From: Pedosphaera sp.
GTDB lineage: Bacteria > Verrucomicrobiota > Verrucomicrobiia > Limisphaerales > SXQI01
DNA length: 64,000 nucleotides
Direction: 5' to 3'
Assembly (NCBI GenBank): GCA_025359965.1
Contig: JANYDC010000111.1
Coordinates: 1-64,000 of the forward strand
Shown here: positions 33,471 to 44,100 of the stretch, piece by piece
Numbering within the stretch: the first letter of the stretch is position 1
How the letters are laid out: every line of letters starts with the position of its first letter
The notes under the pieces: generated by a model
Told to the model about the DNA's origin: nothing
The model's database searches: none
The model's input: the letters and a program-made list of their open reading frames with translations, nothing else
Program-made: the position numbers and the translations under genes

Positions 33471-35027
33471 TCACACAGTTTCAAAGTTCTTATTCGACCG
33501 CAAGGTGTGCCGGATTGTGGTGGGCTTTGGTGCGCTGGGCCTTGCCTCCAGTTCTGGCTCGGGATGCTGATGCTCCACTTTTTCTTGCGGCTGATTCTTG
33601 CGGTCGCCGCTGACTAACGCTTCCAATTCGCACATGGTTTGTTTCAAAGCCATGGCCTGGCCGTTTAATTCCACTGAGGCACTTGCGCTTTCCTCAGCCG
33701 AAGCGGCGTTGGACTGAGTGACTTTGTCCATTTGCGAAACAGCCAGGTTGATCTGGCTAATACCCTGGCTTTGTTCTCGGCAGGCGGTGGTGATTTCGCC
33801 CACCAAATCATCGATCTGGCGAGATTTGGTGGCGATGTCAGCCAGTTCCTGTCCTACCTTGGCGTTTAACAGGACTCCGCGCGCACTCTTGTTGATTGAA
33901 TCCTCGATCAGAGCAGCCGTGTCCTTCGCCGCAGCGGCGCTGCGTTGGGCCAGATTTCTAACCTCGTCTGCCACCACGGCAAAGCCCATTCCCGATTCGC
34001 CGGCGCGGGCAGCTTCCACAGCTGCGTTGAGTGCTAAAATGTTGGTTTGGAAAGCAATTTCGTCGATGGTCTTGATGATCTTGGCGATGTTGTCGCTCGC
34101 CCCCTTGATGTCATCCATGGCTTTGGTCATTTCCCTCATGTCGGCGGCACCCGTATCGGCGACGGTCCGGGTCTCAACGGTTAGCGATTTTGCCTTCTCG
34201 GCGTTGTCCGAATTCCGTTCGGTCATACTGGCCATTTCTTCCAGTGAGGCACTGGTCTCTTCAAGCGACGCGGCTTGATCGCCCGCTCCATTTGCCAGCA
34301 TCTGGCTGGCTGATGAGATTTGACCGGATGCAGAAGCAACGTTGTCCGCCCCTTCCGCGAGTGTTTGCGAGATTGATCCTAATGTGCGGGAAAGACTTTT
34401 GGAGATCACCAGCGCAAGGGTTGCACCGATTAGAAGGCTGGCCAGACAGAGGCCGATCGTTAACGAAAGAGTTTGTTTCGCGCTGGTATGGATTGAAGCG
34501 CCGGCGCGATTTCCAACCTCAACGTTAACTTCAAAAAGTTCCGCCACTAGCCCCTGGTATTTGGCGAAGAGCGGAACAATCGTTTGTGAATTGATTTGAA
34601 GCAATTCCTCCGATTTAGCTGATGAACCCAAGTCTAAGGCTGTCTGTCGTGCTTTGACATAGTCCAAACGGGCTGTTTTGACTTTGTCAAACATTGCTCG
34701 TTCTTCTTCCGTAGTGACGGTCTTTTCAAATGCGTCGAAAGCCTTTGTGACGACAGCGGCCTGCTCCGCAATCTGTTTCCCAAACTGTGTCCGCGTCTCT
34801 GCGCCTACGCTGAGGGCATATCTCAAAAACGCAAATTGAGCATCCGCTGCCCCGGATTTTATTTTCTCTGCCGCAGCAAGTGCGGGCAGGGCATCCTCAG
34901 TGATTGCCGTGGTTTGGATTTTGATGCGGGAAACAAGGTAAACCGTGGTTGCGCTTGTGAGGAAGCCCAACGCGATGACTGCCGCAAACCCCGCCATGAT
35001 TCGCTGACGTAAAGTCCAATTCTTCAT
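33471..35027 (-). CDS. Methyl-accepting chemotaxis protein without HAMP domain
   Basis: This 518-residue receptor has a membrane span (about 10-30), a periplasmic four-helix sensor (about 32-185), a second span (about 187-208) and a cytoplasmic signalling domain with the hairpin tip EIAFQTNILALNAAVEAARAGE and the downstream VVADEVRNLAQRSA. Almost no residues separate the second span from the coiled coil, so the usual HAMP converter is missing. The C-terminus is long, acidic and proline-rich and has no CheR pentapeptide. No other chemotaxis gene is nearby, so it is an orphan receptor. A FliA-like -10 sequence lies about 140 bases upstream. Confidence 0.92.
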   Translation of the reverse strand: MKNWTLRQRIMAGFAAVIALGFLTSATTVYLVSRIKIQTTAITEDALPALAAAEKIKSGAADAQFAFLRYALSVGAETRTQFGKQIAEQAAVVTKAFDAFEKTVTTEEERAMFDKVKTARLDYVKARQTALDLGSSAKSEELLQINSQTIVPLFAKYQGLVAELFEVNVEVGNRAGASIHTSAKQTLSLTIGLCLASLLIGATLALVISKSLSRTLGSISQTLAEGADNVASASGQISSASQMLANGAGDQAASLEETSASLEEMASMTERNSDNAEKAKSLTVETRTVADTGAADMREMTKAMDDIKGASDNIAKIIKTIDEIAFQTNILALNAAVEAARAGESGMGFAVVADEVRNLAQRSAAAAKDTAALIEDSINKSARGVLLNAKVGQELADIATKSRQIDDLVGEITTACREQSQGISQINLAVSQMDKVTQSNAASAEESASASVELNGQAMALKQTMCELEALVSGDRKNQPQEKVEHQHPEPELEARPSAPKPTTIRHTLRSNKNFETV

Positions 35028-35168
35028 AAGATGCTGGATGAAACTTTAGTGGTTTGGACCGGAGATGTGGGTTCGGACACTAGCAATCGATTAGTTCGAG
35101 TTGCTTGAGCACCGCTCACAACGACGGCTTGGGCGATTTACGCCAAAACACAGGTTTCAGTCTCTCTT

Positions 35169-35176
35169 TTATCGGC
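35169..35176 (-). promoter_or_regulatory. FliA-type -10 sequence upstream of the receptor gene
   Basis: Read on the minus strand the sequence is GCCGATAA, identical to the flagellar sigma-28 -10 consensus. A CAAAGTTT resembling its -35 occurs further upstream, but 22 bases away instead of about 11. It is therefore only a weak candidate for class III flagellar control of the chemotaxis receptor. Confidence 0.25.
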
Positions 35177-35274
35177 GTTACCGGACAAAATATAAGAGAA
35201 ACTTTGAGCCTGGAAACCAATGTCCCCTTCCTATCTGTTGAACTTGCGCATCTCATGCGCGGCCACACTGGGTT

Positions 35275-36282
35275 TCAACCTGCCTGCTTTGCGTCCGTGC
35301 CGTGCTCAGTCTTACGCCAGCTCAAACGGTGACGTTCAAAATCGAGCGGGGCAGGAGATTCTGAATCTACACTTACCGTCAGAAAGCCCCCGTCCTTCAG
35401 GAGTTGAATGCCTGGCGGACTTGGGCATAGCACGACACGAAATGGCTCCCAATCCTTGGCTTTACGGAGCGCCGAACTCAGTCGTTTTGGCGTGGTGCCC
35501 AAGAAATCAATGCGCGGCATGCCTGCGAGCCGCTTGGCCAGGCCAAATACCGCAGGAGTGTGCAGATGGCCAATAATGGTCCTTTCCAATTGATGGAGTT
35601 TGGCTGCCACCGAGGGTTCCTCGATGAGGAAGGGCAGAGCGGTGGGATCATGGCAAAAAAGAAGAACACGTTCGTTTGGCTTGATCGAATCAAATATCAC
35701 CCGAATTTCCGTAAGATGCTTCTCACGGGCGTCCTGCCACTCTGCCCATTCACACCCAAGAGTCTCGGGTTGCAATATCGGCAGTGCCAGCACCGATGAG
35801 GTCACCCCCACCAGTCGCCAGAGGCCGATGCTGAAGGACCATGCTTGCGCAATGCCTAGAATTTCCGTGGCAGTGCGGAGGCTCTCTATTCGCAAACCAC
35901 CTTTGCCTCCGCCCAGACTTTTCTTACCCAATTCGTGATCACCCATCACCGCGTGGAACTTTTCCTGATAACGTTGCCTGAGGTATCCCAGGGAGATTTC
36001 AGCACTCTGGCGCGCGGCCGCATCGCTTACCCCAATAAACGCCGTGTCACACGAAAAATCCCCATTCGCCACCACCTTGTCCACCTCTCCTGCCTGATTG
36101 CACAACGCCGGCAGGAGGTGGTTGTGGGAAAGGGGATCGCGCAGCCACACATAGCGGCGATAGGCGCTTAAAAGGATGCGGGCCAGCGGGTTATCCACCG
36201 ACCGTGCTTCATACCGCGTGCGCTGCTGCTCCAAGGGGCCTGCGTAGTGCACATCGCTCAGAATCAACAATCGAGCGATCAT
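35275..36282 (-). CDS. Cytoplasmic metallophosphoesterase
   Basis: This 335-residue calcineurin-like protein has no signal peptide. Metal motifs are SDVHY (Asp10, His12), ANGDFS, MGDHELGKK (where the family usually has GNHE/D), LLFCHDP and IIGHLHTP. The spacer between motifs I and II is about 55 residues longer than usual and contains a tyrosine- and arginine-rich stretch. It starts 18 bases after sucB and may share the suc transcript, which does not reveal a role. The substrate is unknown. Confidence 0.82.
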   Translation of the reverse strand: MIARLLILSDVHYAGPLEQQRTRYEARSVDNPLARILLSAYRRYVWLRDPLSHNHLLPALCNQAGEVDKVVANGDFSCDTAFIGVSDAAARQSAEISLGYLRQRYQEKFHAVMGDHELGKKSLGGGKGGLRIESLRTATEILGIAQAWSFSIGLWRLVGVTSSVLALPILQPETLGCEWAEWQDAREKHLTEIRVIFDSIKPNERVLLFCHDPTALPFLIEEPSVAAKLHQLERTIIGHLHTPAVFGLAKRLAGMPRIDFLGTTPKRLSSALRKAKDWEPFRVVLCPSPPGIQLLKDGGFLTVSVDSESPAPLDFERHRLSWRKTEHGTDAKQAG

Positions 36283-36300
36283 GCTAAATACTGCCGGTTC

Positions 36301-37503
36301 TCAGACTTCCAATAGCAAGCGAGCTGGATTTTCCAGCACTTCCTTGATGCGTTTAAGGAAGGACACCCCTTCGCGCCCATCAACAATGCGGTGATCGTAG
36401 GTCAGCGCCAAGTACATCATTGGCCGAATGACCACTTGGCCTTCGCGGGCCACGGGCCGATCCTGAATGGCGTGCATGCCCAGTATGCCGCTTTGGGGCG
36501 GATTGACGATGGGTGTGGAAAGCATTGATCCATAGACCCCACCGTTGGAAATGGTGAACGTGCCTCCCTGCAATTCCTCAAGCGTTAATTTGTTGTCCTT
36601 GGCTCGCTTACCGAAATCCGTGATGGCAAGTTCGATCTCCGCAAAACTCATGCGCTCAGCGTTTCTGAGAACTGGCACCACCAATCCTTTTCCACCGCCC
36701 ACAGCCACACCGATATCATGGTAGTGGTGGTACACTATGTCATGGCCACGAATCTCGGCGTTGACCTGGGGATAAAGGCGAAGGGCATCAATGCTCGCCT
36801 TCACAAAAAACGACATGAACCCCAGTTTCGTGCCGTACTTCGCTGTGAATGCGTCCTGATATTCTTTGCGTAGAGCCATGACTGCGGACAGGTCCACCTC
36901 GTTAAAGGTGGTGAGCAGCGCAGCCGTTTGTTGCGCCTCAACCAGTCGGCTTGCCACGGTTCGGCGCATGCGCGTCATGGGCACAATCTCCTCGGCGCGT
37001 GGACCCTTGCTTTTTGTCGCAGCAACGGCCGGGGCAGGGGCAGGCACTGCCGTTGGAGCTGAGGAGGTAAATGTTTTTGGCTGAGTCTCAATGGCCCTTT
37101 GCACGTCCTCCTTCAAAATTCTTCCTCCAGGGCCGCTTGGAAGCACCGTAGAGGGGTTCACACCGCTCTCCGCCATAAGACGTTCCGCTGCAGGCATCAC
37201 CCGCGTCTGTGTAGCTGTGGGAGCCGGTGCCGCAGCTTCCTGGGCAGGCACAGCAACAGTGCCCGCCTTGGCCTCCGGATCAATCACGGCAATCACTTCG
37301 CCGATTTTTACCACGGATCCTTTTGGCTTCACAATTTTGACGAGACCCCCCGCCACAGAAGCAGGCAACTCCATCGTGGCTTTCTCACTCTCGATTGAAA
37401 CCAAGTTCTGGTCCTTCTTCACTAGGTCTCCCTCTTTCACAAGCCATTGTCCGATCTCAACTTCGGCGATCGACTCCCCCAATGACGGAACTTTTATTTC
37501 CAT
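36301..37503 (-). CDS. sucB: Dihydrolipoamide succinyltransferase (E2 of 2-oxoglutarate dehydrogenase)
   Basis: Starting at the ATG 37503 the protein has 400 residues; an ATG at 37509 or a TTG overlapping the sucA stop are alternatives. It has an N-terminal lipoyl domain (1-75, lipoyl Lys41 in ESEKATME), an Ala/Pro/Val linker, an E1/E3-binding domain (about 102-140, [13 protein letters not shown] and GRILKEDVQ), another flexible linker, and the acyltransferase core (about 165-400) with the active-site DHRIVDGRE. One lipoyl domain is the bacterial norm for SucB. It lies right behind sucA. The E3 gene (lpd) is not in this window. Confidence 0.95.
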   Translation of the reverse strand: MEIKVPSLGESIAEVEIGQWLVKEGDLVKKDQNLVSIESEKATMELPASVAGGLVKIVKPKGSVVKIGEVIAVIDPEAKAGTVAVPAQEAAAPAPTATQTRVMPAAERLMAESGVNPSTVLPSGPGGRILKEDVQRAIETQPKTFTSSAPTAVPAPAPAVAATKSKGPRAEEIVPMTRMRRTVASRLVEAQQTAALLTTFNEVDLSAVMALRKEYQDAFTAKYGTKLGFMSFFVKASIDALRLYPQVNAEIRGHDIVYHHYHDIGVAVGGGKGLVVPVLRNAERMSFAEIELAITDFGKRAKDNKLTLEELQGGTFTISNGGVYGSMLSTPIVNPPQSGILGMHAIQDRPVAREGQVVIRPMMYLALTYDHRIVDGREGVSFLKRIKEVLENPARLLLEV

Positions 37504-37520
37504 AGGCATACCCAGAGGAT

Positions 37521-40349
37521 TCAACGAGCGAAGGCTTGTAGCAAGAGACTTTCCTGCTCGGACTTGTGTGCGCTGCCTGAACCGGTCGCCGGACTGGCCG
37601 AGGATGGCCGCGAAACCACGCTAAATGGGAGCCTTCCCTGAATATGGGAGCCAAAACGGATTTTTAAGTACCGTGACGCGCCCATGTTCTCGGGTTCTTC
37701 CTGCACCCATCGCACGCTGGCCGTGCTGGGGTAAGGAGCCAGAACCGCCGCGATTTGCTCATCCCGAAGCGGGTACAATTGCTCCAGTCGAATGATCGCG
37801 ACATCTTCGCGCTTCTCCTGCTCCCGCCTTTTAGCCAGCTCGTAATAAATTTTGCCGGCGCACATAAGCACGGTATGGACTTTTTGGGGATCACGATGGC
37901 CCACATCAGGAATGATGCGTTGAAAGGTCCCTGTGGAAAGCTCTTCCAGCGATGAAACAACCTCGGGATGGCGCAGAAGGCTCTTCGGAGTCATTATTAT
38001 CAACGGCTTTCGCCATGGGCGTACCACTTGGCGACGCAACAGATGGAAAATCTGGGCAGGCGTGGAGGGATAGACCACTTGGATGTTGTCCTGTGAGGCA
38101 ATGGCCAGAAAACGTTCCAACCGACCGCTCGAATGCTCGGGACCCTGACCTTCAAAGCCATGTGGCAATTGCATTACCAAGCCGCTCAGCCGTTTCCACT
38201 TGTTCTCCGCGCTGGCGATGAACTGATCGATAATGACTTGGGCGACATTGCAAAAATCGCCAAATTGCGCCTCCCAAATGACCAATCCGTGTGGGCAATC
38301 CAAACTATAACCGTAATCAAAACCCAGCACTGCAACCTCGGAAAGGGGACTGTTGAAAATATCCACCGGAGCCTGTTTTGGGTCCAAGTGCTGTAGCGGG
38401 ACGTATTTCTTTCCGTCTTCGTAATCGTGCAGCACCGCATGCCGGTGGCTGAACGTTCCCCGTCCCACATCCTGGCCGCTCAAACGTACCCGCGTTCCCG
38501 ACACAGACAAGGAAGCCAAGGCCAAACCTTCCCCCATCGCCCAATCAATGGGCGCTTCGCCCGTCATCATACGGGCGCGCTGGGCGAGCACTTTCTCGAT
38601 CTTGGGATGCGGCTTGAAGCCTTGTGGCAGCCGCGTCTGGAGATCCAACAATTGCCTCAGTGTTTCCAAGGCAACACCCGTTTGTGGGTCCGGCACTACG
38701 GAATCCGGACCTCCGACATAAGAATCCCAAGTCCTTCGCTTTGGCGGAGTCGGCGGCCGATAATCCGCTTCCTTGGACTCTGACAATTCCTCCTCGAAAT
38801 AATCCTGACGGGTTTGGGCAATCCGGTTTGCATCCTCCATCGTGATGCCATCCAGCTTTAGTAAATGCTCCAGATAACCTTCGCGCACCGGTTTGCGCTG
38901 TTGGATCGCCTTGTAAAGCAAAGGTTGCGTAAATGAGGGTTCATCGGTCTCGTTATGTCCCAGGCGGCGGTACCCATACATGTCGATTACCACGTCACGC
39001 TTGAAGGTCTCTCTGAAATCCAGCGACATCCGCACCACAGCCGCCACGGCTTCCGGATCTTCACCGTTCACATGGAAAATCGGAATTCCAATCATTTTGG
39101 CCACGTCGGTGCAGTAGGTGGATGAGCGGGCGTCCTCCGGACTGGTCGTGAAACCAATCTGATTGTTAACAATAACATGCAGCGCTCCGCCTGTTGCGTA
39201 GCCTGCGAGTTGGCTGATATTCAGAGTCTCCTGCGTGACCCCTTGGCCGATGAACGCCGCATCCCCGTGAATCAGCAAGGTCAAACCCTTGGTGCGATCG
39301 GTGTCTCCAATTCGATCCTGTTTGGCCCGCACGCGGCCCAAGGCCACTGGGTTTACAAATTCCAAATGGCTAGGGTTGAAGCACAATGAAATATGAACCG
39401 TCTTTTTTGAGCCGGTCTTCCAGTCGTTGCTGTACCCTTTGTGATACTTCACATCACCGTGGCCTTTTGATTGATCCCCCTCGGTATCAGCAAATTCCCT
39501 GAAGATTTCACCCGGGCTTTTGCCCATGATGTTGGAAAGAACATTTAAACGACCGCGATGGGCCATGCCGATCACGACTTCTTTGATGCCTTGATCCCCC
39601 GCTTTCTCAATCGCCAGATCCAAAAGTGGAATCAGGCTTTCCGAGCCTTCCAAAGAGAAGCTTTTGGCTCCCACGAATTTCTTGCGGATAAACTCCTCAA
39701 ACGTCACTGCATCGGTTAACCGTGTGAGGATCCGCAGTTGTTCCTTGCGTGAGAGTTGCACGCGGTTTTCCGAGCCTTCCATCCGCTCCCGCAACCAGCG
39801 TCGCACCGGAAGTTCGTCGATGTGCATATATTGCACACCGATACTGCGGCAATAAGTATTCCGCAATTTATCGAGAATCTGGCGCAGTGTCAGGGTGCCT
39901 TCCTTGTGCAATGTCACACAGGAAAAGCGCCGGTCCATGTCGGCCTCGGTAAATTCGTAGTAAGCGGGATCGAGTTCCGGCGGGCACGCCCTGGGCAATC
40001 CGAGCGGATCGATCTGTGCGATCATGTGCCCCCTCAGTCGGTAGGAGCGGATCATTTGATCGACTCGATCCTGATTGTGCTTGGCCTCCGCCAAGGAGTA
40101 CGAATGACCATTCTCATCCGCATGCCCGCCCGTGCGCGTTTCCGTCGCTGGCAACGGATTGAACATGCTGCGGGTAGGCACGCTGGGCTCCATGGAACGC
40201 CGCGGTGTCGCCTGCTCTCCCTGGGTCCAACTGTTAAAATACGTCTGCCAATCCGCCGAAACGGAGGCTGGGTCGCGCATGTACTGTTCGTACAGATTCT
40301 CGACAAAGGCGAGATTTTGGCTTCCCGGTGCGGGAACTGAATCATTCAT
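37521..40349 (-). CDS. sucA: 2-oxoglutarate dehydrogenase E1 component
   Basis: This 942-residue ThDP enzyme of the TCA cycle decarboxylates 2-oxoglutarate. The N-terminal SucB-binding segment ([16 protein letters not shown]), the [11 protein letters not shown] and [13 protein letters not shown] motifs, the ThDP site ([36 protein letters not shown]) and the C-terminal half with [18 protein letters not shown] and [17 protein letters not shown] are all present. It is transcribed with sucB, and the predicted promoter at 40401-40428 serves both genes. Confidence 0.97.
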   Translation of the reverse strand: MNDSVPAPGSQNLAFVENLYEQYMRDPASVSADWQTYFNSWTQGEQATPRRSMEPSVPTRSMFNPLPATETRTGGHADENGHSYSLAEAKHNQDRVDQMIRSYRLRGHMIAQIDPLGLPRACPPELDPAYYEFTEADMDRRFSCVTLHKEGTLTLRQILDKLRNTYCRSIGVQYMHIDELPVRRWLRERMEGSENRVQLSRKEQLRILTRLTDAVTFEEFIRKKFVGAKSFSLEGSESLIPLLDLAIEKAGDQGIKEVVIGMAHRGRLNVLSNIMGKSPGEIFREFADTEGDQSKGHGDVKYHKGYSNDWKTGSKKTVHISLCFNPSHLEFVNPVALGRVRAKQDRIGDTDRTKGLTLLIHGDAAFIGQGVTQETLNISQLAGYATGGALHVIVNNQIGFTTSPEDARSSTYCTDVAKMIGIPIFHVNGEDPEAVAAVVRMSLDFRETFKRDVVIDMYGYRRLGHNETDEPSFTQPLLYKAIQQRKPVREGYLEHLLKLDGITMEDANRIAQTRQDYFEEELSESKEADYRPPTPPKRRTWDSYVGGPDSVVPDPQTGVALETLRQLLDLQTRLPQGFKPHPKIEKVLAQRARMMTGEAPIDWAMGEGLALASLSVSGTRVRLSGQDVGRGTFSHRHAVLHDYEDGKKYVPLQHLDPKQAPVDIFNSPLSEVAVLGFDYGYSLDCPHGLVIWEAQFGDFCNVAQVIIDQFIASAENKWKRLSGLVMQLPHGFEGQGPEHSSGRLERFLAIASQDNIQVVYPSTPAQIFHLLRRQVVRPWRKPLIIMTPKSLLRHPEVVSSLEELSTGTFQRIIPDVGHRDPQKVHTVLMCAGKIYYELAKRREQEKREDVAIIRLEQLYPLRDEQIAAVLAPYPSTASVRWVQEEPENMGASRYLKIRFGSHIQGRLPFSVVSRPSSASPATGSGSAHKSEQESLLLQAFAR

Positions 40350-40400
40350 AAGGTCGCTTCCATATCATCGTGCGGAAGCATCAACTACTGTATTGTTCAG

Positions 40401-40428
40401 AATACCGGCCTCAGGCCCGAAGTCAAAG
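40401..40428 (-). promoter_or_regulatory. Predicted sigma-70 promoter of sucA-sucB
   Basis: On the minus strand TTGACT (40428-40423), a 16-base spacer and TATTCT (40406-40401) lie about 52 bases upstream of the sucA ATG. The spacer contains a perfect 5-1-5 palindrome GGCCT-C-AGGCC (40409-40419), which could be a repressor site. Confidence 0.45.
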
Positions 40429-40573
40429 AACCCCGTCCAACTATAAGGGGCCGCCTGAGGATTGAAGTCGCAAAAGAAGTGGAACTAATGAGTTTGTGGA
40501 GCTTGAGTGGAATACTCAAAAAATTTCATAAGTGGATGGTGATTAACATTTTGGATGAGAAGCAGGCGGGGAT

Positions 40574-41062
40574 TCAAAGCACCGTTTTCCCTTGCATCAC
40601 GCGGGTCAAAGTTGCGTGTGATAAAATGACGTCAGGGTCTCTTTGCAGTGCCTCAAGATACTGTTGACCAAAACCCGATTCCTCTGAGCCATTGAATTGC
40701 AACAGTTTACGCGTGGATGCCAAGTACTGCAGAAGCAGCGAACTGGAGACGGGAGATTCCTTTTCATCCAAAACATCATCTATCTCTGCCACCAACGCGG
40801 AAAGAGGACGCAGCCAGCTAAACCATCCATCGTTTAAGACCAGCGACAAAAAATGCTGAGTGGAAGCAATCGGCCCAAACACCGCCTCATACTGCTCCCT
40901 CTCTGATTGGAGCAGAGCTTTATGTAAATCAACCAATGCATCACGAATGCGTGAGAGCGATTCGCGAGGCAAACCTGAAAAAGGAGCTGAATGGTCCTTC
41001 ATGCCGCGTAACATAGCGTACCGGCGTCTCATAAGGAAGGGGCGTTGGTGCTTTAACTTCAA
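40574..41062 (-). CDS. Conserved hypothetical helical protein
   Basis: This protein has up to 162 residues; the ATG at 41002 would give 142 residues starting MKDHSAPFSGLPRESL, and the true start is undecided because no strong ribosome site is seen. The sequence is mostly helical, with DALVDLHKALLQSEREQYEAVFG, FLSLVLNDGWFSWLRPLSALVAEID and TRKLLQFNGSEESGFGQQYLEALQRDPDVILSHA. I recall similar unnamed proteins in proteobacteria, with the WFSWLRPLSALV core, but no function. It has no signal peptide or membrane span, and is divergent from the hybrid kinase. Confidence 0.65.
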   Translation of the reverse strand: MKLKHQRPFLMRRRYAMLRGMKDHSAPFSGLPRESLSRIRDALVDLHKALLQSEREQYEAVFGPIASTQHFLSLVLNDGWFSWLRPLSALVAEIDDVLDEKESPVSSSLLLQYLASTRKLLQFNGSEESGFGQQYLEALQRDPDVILSHATLTRVMQGKTVL

Positions 41063-41148
41063 CTCAAGTTGTTAGATGGGGTTCCGGTGGCCTGCTGCCT
41101 TTGATTAAAAAGTATTCTTTGCTGGAGGATTAAGTCATATTCCCGGTC

Positions 41149-44100
41149 ATGCCCCTGAATATTTCAACAGACCGTTCTGGAGCGGTTAGATTTATGTTCT
41201 GTTCTGTTGATTCTCCTCAAGTGCCTAGCCGTGTTCCTTGTCCGGGTTGTCCGAGCGGATCATCGTTGAGCATGCTTGCGTTTCTTACGGCGTTGCTGTT
41301 TTTATTTTCTGTTGGCCTCACTTTGGGTCAGTCTTCTTTACTTCCGCCTTTGGTTTCCTCCCCGAGGGAGGATGACTATTTAATTAAAAAATGGGAAACG
41401 GATGACGGATTGCCTGAAAATTCAGCCAATGCAATGGTTCAAACAGAAGATGGTTATATCTGGTTTGCGACTTTTGGTGGGTTGGTGCGGTTTGATGGCA
41501 TAGAATTCAAGGTTTACGATCGATCCAACACCCCTGAACTGCCAGGCGCGGGTATTGTTAATTTGCATTTGGAACCCTCTGGGAGGATGTGGGTAAGCAC
41601 CGTAACAGGCCTTGTGACTCGGGAGGGCTATCGATGGACCTCTTATTCGGCAACCAATGGATGGACGGGTAATTACGTGCGTACCTTTTCCCAAGGAGGT
41701 GGGGTCTTATGCCTGACCAGTTTCGACGGAAAAGTGTTCCGCGCCCAGAACGGGGTTTTGCAGGAACTGCCGGAACCGCCGGGGGACAAGAGTGGCTACT
41801 TCGGACACGTCGAGAGTAATGGGCAGATATGGCTTGCCCAGAATGGCTTTTTTGGTTTCTGGGACGGGCAAAAATGGCAGGCATCAGAACACCAGGCCGT
41901 CGTTACTAATAATTTTAAAGTGGCAGGCAATGGTCAGGACGGCAGCCTGATGGTTTTTAGCAATCAAAAGCTTCTTCGTTTTGATCGCGGAACACTCATA
42001 TCCACTGTTGATTTTAGTGAGCAGCTAAGGGATTGCTGGTGCCTCCATGACGACCATGAGGGAAACGCTTGGATCGGTACACTCAGAGAAGGACTCTTTA
42101 GTGTTTCTCCTTCGGGTGGTACTCGGCATTACACGGCCGAGAATGGATTGGCATATCCCTCCCTGCGTTTTGTTTTTGAGGACCGCGAACGCAATATTTG
42201 GGCGGGTGGCAGTGGCGGTGGCCTGATACGGCTCAAAAAACGCGCGTTCTTTAACTACGGCGTGAAAGAAGGATTGATTGAGCAGGTCGTCAAAGCCGTC
42301 GCGGAGGAGGCTCCCGGCAGCATCCTTGTTGGCACCTATGGACGCGGGTTGTTTCGGGTTCGTGATGGCAAAGTTTCTCCATTCGTATCAGAGCGGGATG
42401 CCGCTTTTCGGTTCAACTCGCAATGTGTGCTGGTGGATCGGCAGCATCGTATCTGGCTTGGCACATTCGAGAGTGGCTTGCATGTCTTCACCGGATCGGC
42501 TCACCAATTCATTCCTCCAAAGGAGAGCGGTGGCTCCAATATCACCGCACTGTTTGAGGATTCTAAAGGCCGCATCTGGGTTGGCGGGAACACAGAGGTG
42601 AGAGTGTTTGAGGTGGGCAAGACGGAACAAGGGCAGAGCAACGGCTCGCCCGCCATACCCGAGGTCCAAAGCTTTGCTGAGGATACTGCCGATGGCACTC
42701 TTTGGGCTGCGAATTTTAAAGGGCTGTTTCATTTAGTCGACGGTGTGTGGAAGGAGGTCCAAGGACATGATGGGAATGGAGTAAAGGGTGTTCTTTGTCT
42801 TCGAGCCGAGAAAGGAGGAGTTTTGTGGGTGGGTGGGGCAGGAGTGGGCCTCTTGCGTCTGAAAGATGGGCTTTGGTCCACCCTCTCCGAGCAGCAGGGC
42901 CTGCCTTCACGCAATATTCGCGGTATTACTGACGATGGACTCGGTTTCTGGTGGCTGGCATCGAATCAAGGCATTATTCGGGTGGCCACTCGTGATGTTG
43001 AACTCGCCATCTCCGGTCTTTCCTCAATAATTTCGTGTCAAGCATTTGACCGGAGCGATGGTCTGGCCAGCGTCGAATGCGCATTGGGTTTCCAGACAAC
43101 CGGCATAAAGGACAGTCATGGAAGGCTCTGGTTTTCCACCCTCAAGGGAGCAGCGGTGGTTGATCCCCGCGTTCTCCCCTTCAACACAAATCCTCCTCCC
43201 GTATTTATCCAGCAGTTCTCATTCAAGGACTCCGAGGGACTCGACCACACCCACGGCCCCCAGCCAGTTAAAGTGACGCCGGGCAGTCGCGAAATGCGGG
43301 TCGCATTTGCCGGACTCAGTTATACGGCTCCCGAAAAAATGAAATTTGCCTACCGCATTGACGGCATTAATCGGGACTGGGTGAGTATAGAAGGACGATC
43401 ACTGCAGATGGTCCCTCCTCCGCCAGGCAACTACGTCCTCAGGGTCAAGGCTTCTAACAATGACGGAGTCTGGAACGAGACTGGCGCGTCGCTGGCGTTC
43501 TCAGTCCAACCTTATCTTTGGCAGACCGTTTGGTTCCGGGCGCTTGCCTTGGCAGGCTTGCTTGGAGCCACCTCAGCGGGTGTCTGGCGCGCGGGACGAG
43601 CCAAGTTGCACCTGCAAATCGAGCGCCTGCAAAATAAGGCGCTGCTCGAGAAAGAACGGGCCCGCCTGGCCAGCGTTCTCGAGGCCACCACTGATTTCGT
43701 CGGATTCACTGATCCAGACGGCAAAACTCTTTTTCTTAATCGTGCCGGAAGACGCATGGTGGGCCTTGGCGAAACAGAGGATATCTCCGATACCCGACTC
43801 TCTGATTTCCAGCCCCCTTATACGGTTGATATTCTCAGCAGGGAGGGTGTTCCCGCAGCGCTAAAAAATGGCCATTGGAGTGGTGAGACGGCGCTTCGCG
43901 ACCGCTCTGGCCGTGAGATTGCAGTGCTTCAGGTGATTGTAGCCCACCGGCGTGCTAACGGTGTCCTAGACTTCATGTCCACTGTTGCCCGAGACATTTC
44001 GGAGAGAAAAATCGCCGAAAACGCGCTGCGCGAAAAGGAGGATCGACTCCGAGCCTTGGGAGACAACCTGCCCAATGGCATGGTTTACCAGATCATCCGC

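Noticed and set aside
40503-40519. Palindrome TTGAGT-GGAAT-ACTCAA as terminator of the 40574 gene
   Set aside because: On the minus strand the T-run precedes the stem instead of following it, so it cannot act as an intrinsic terminator for that gene.
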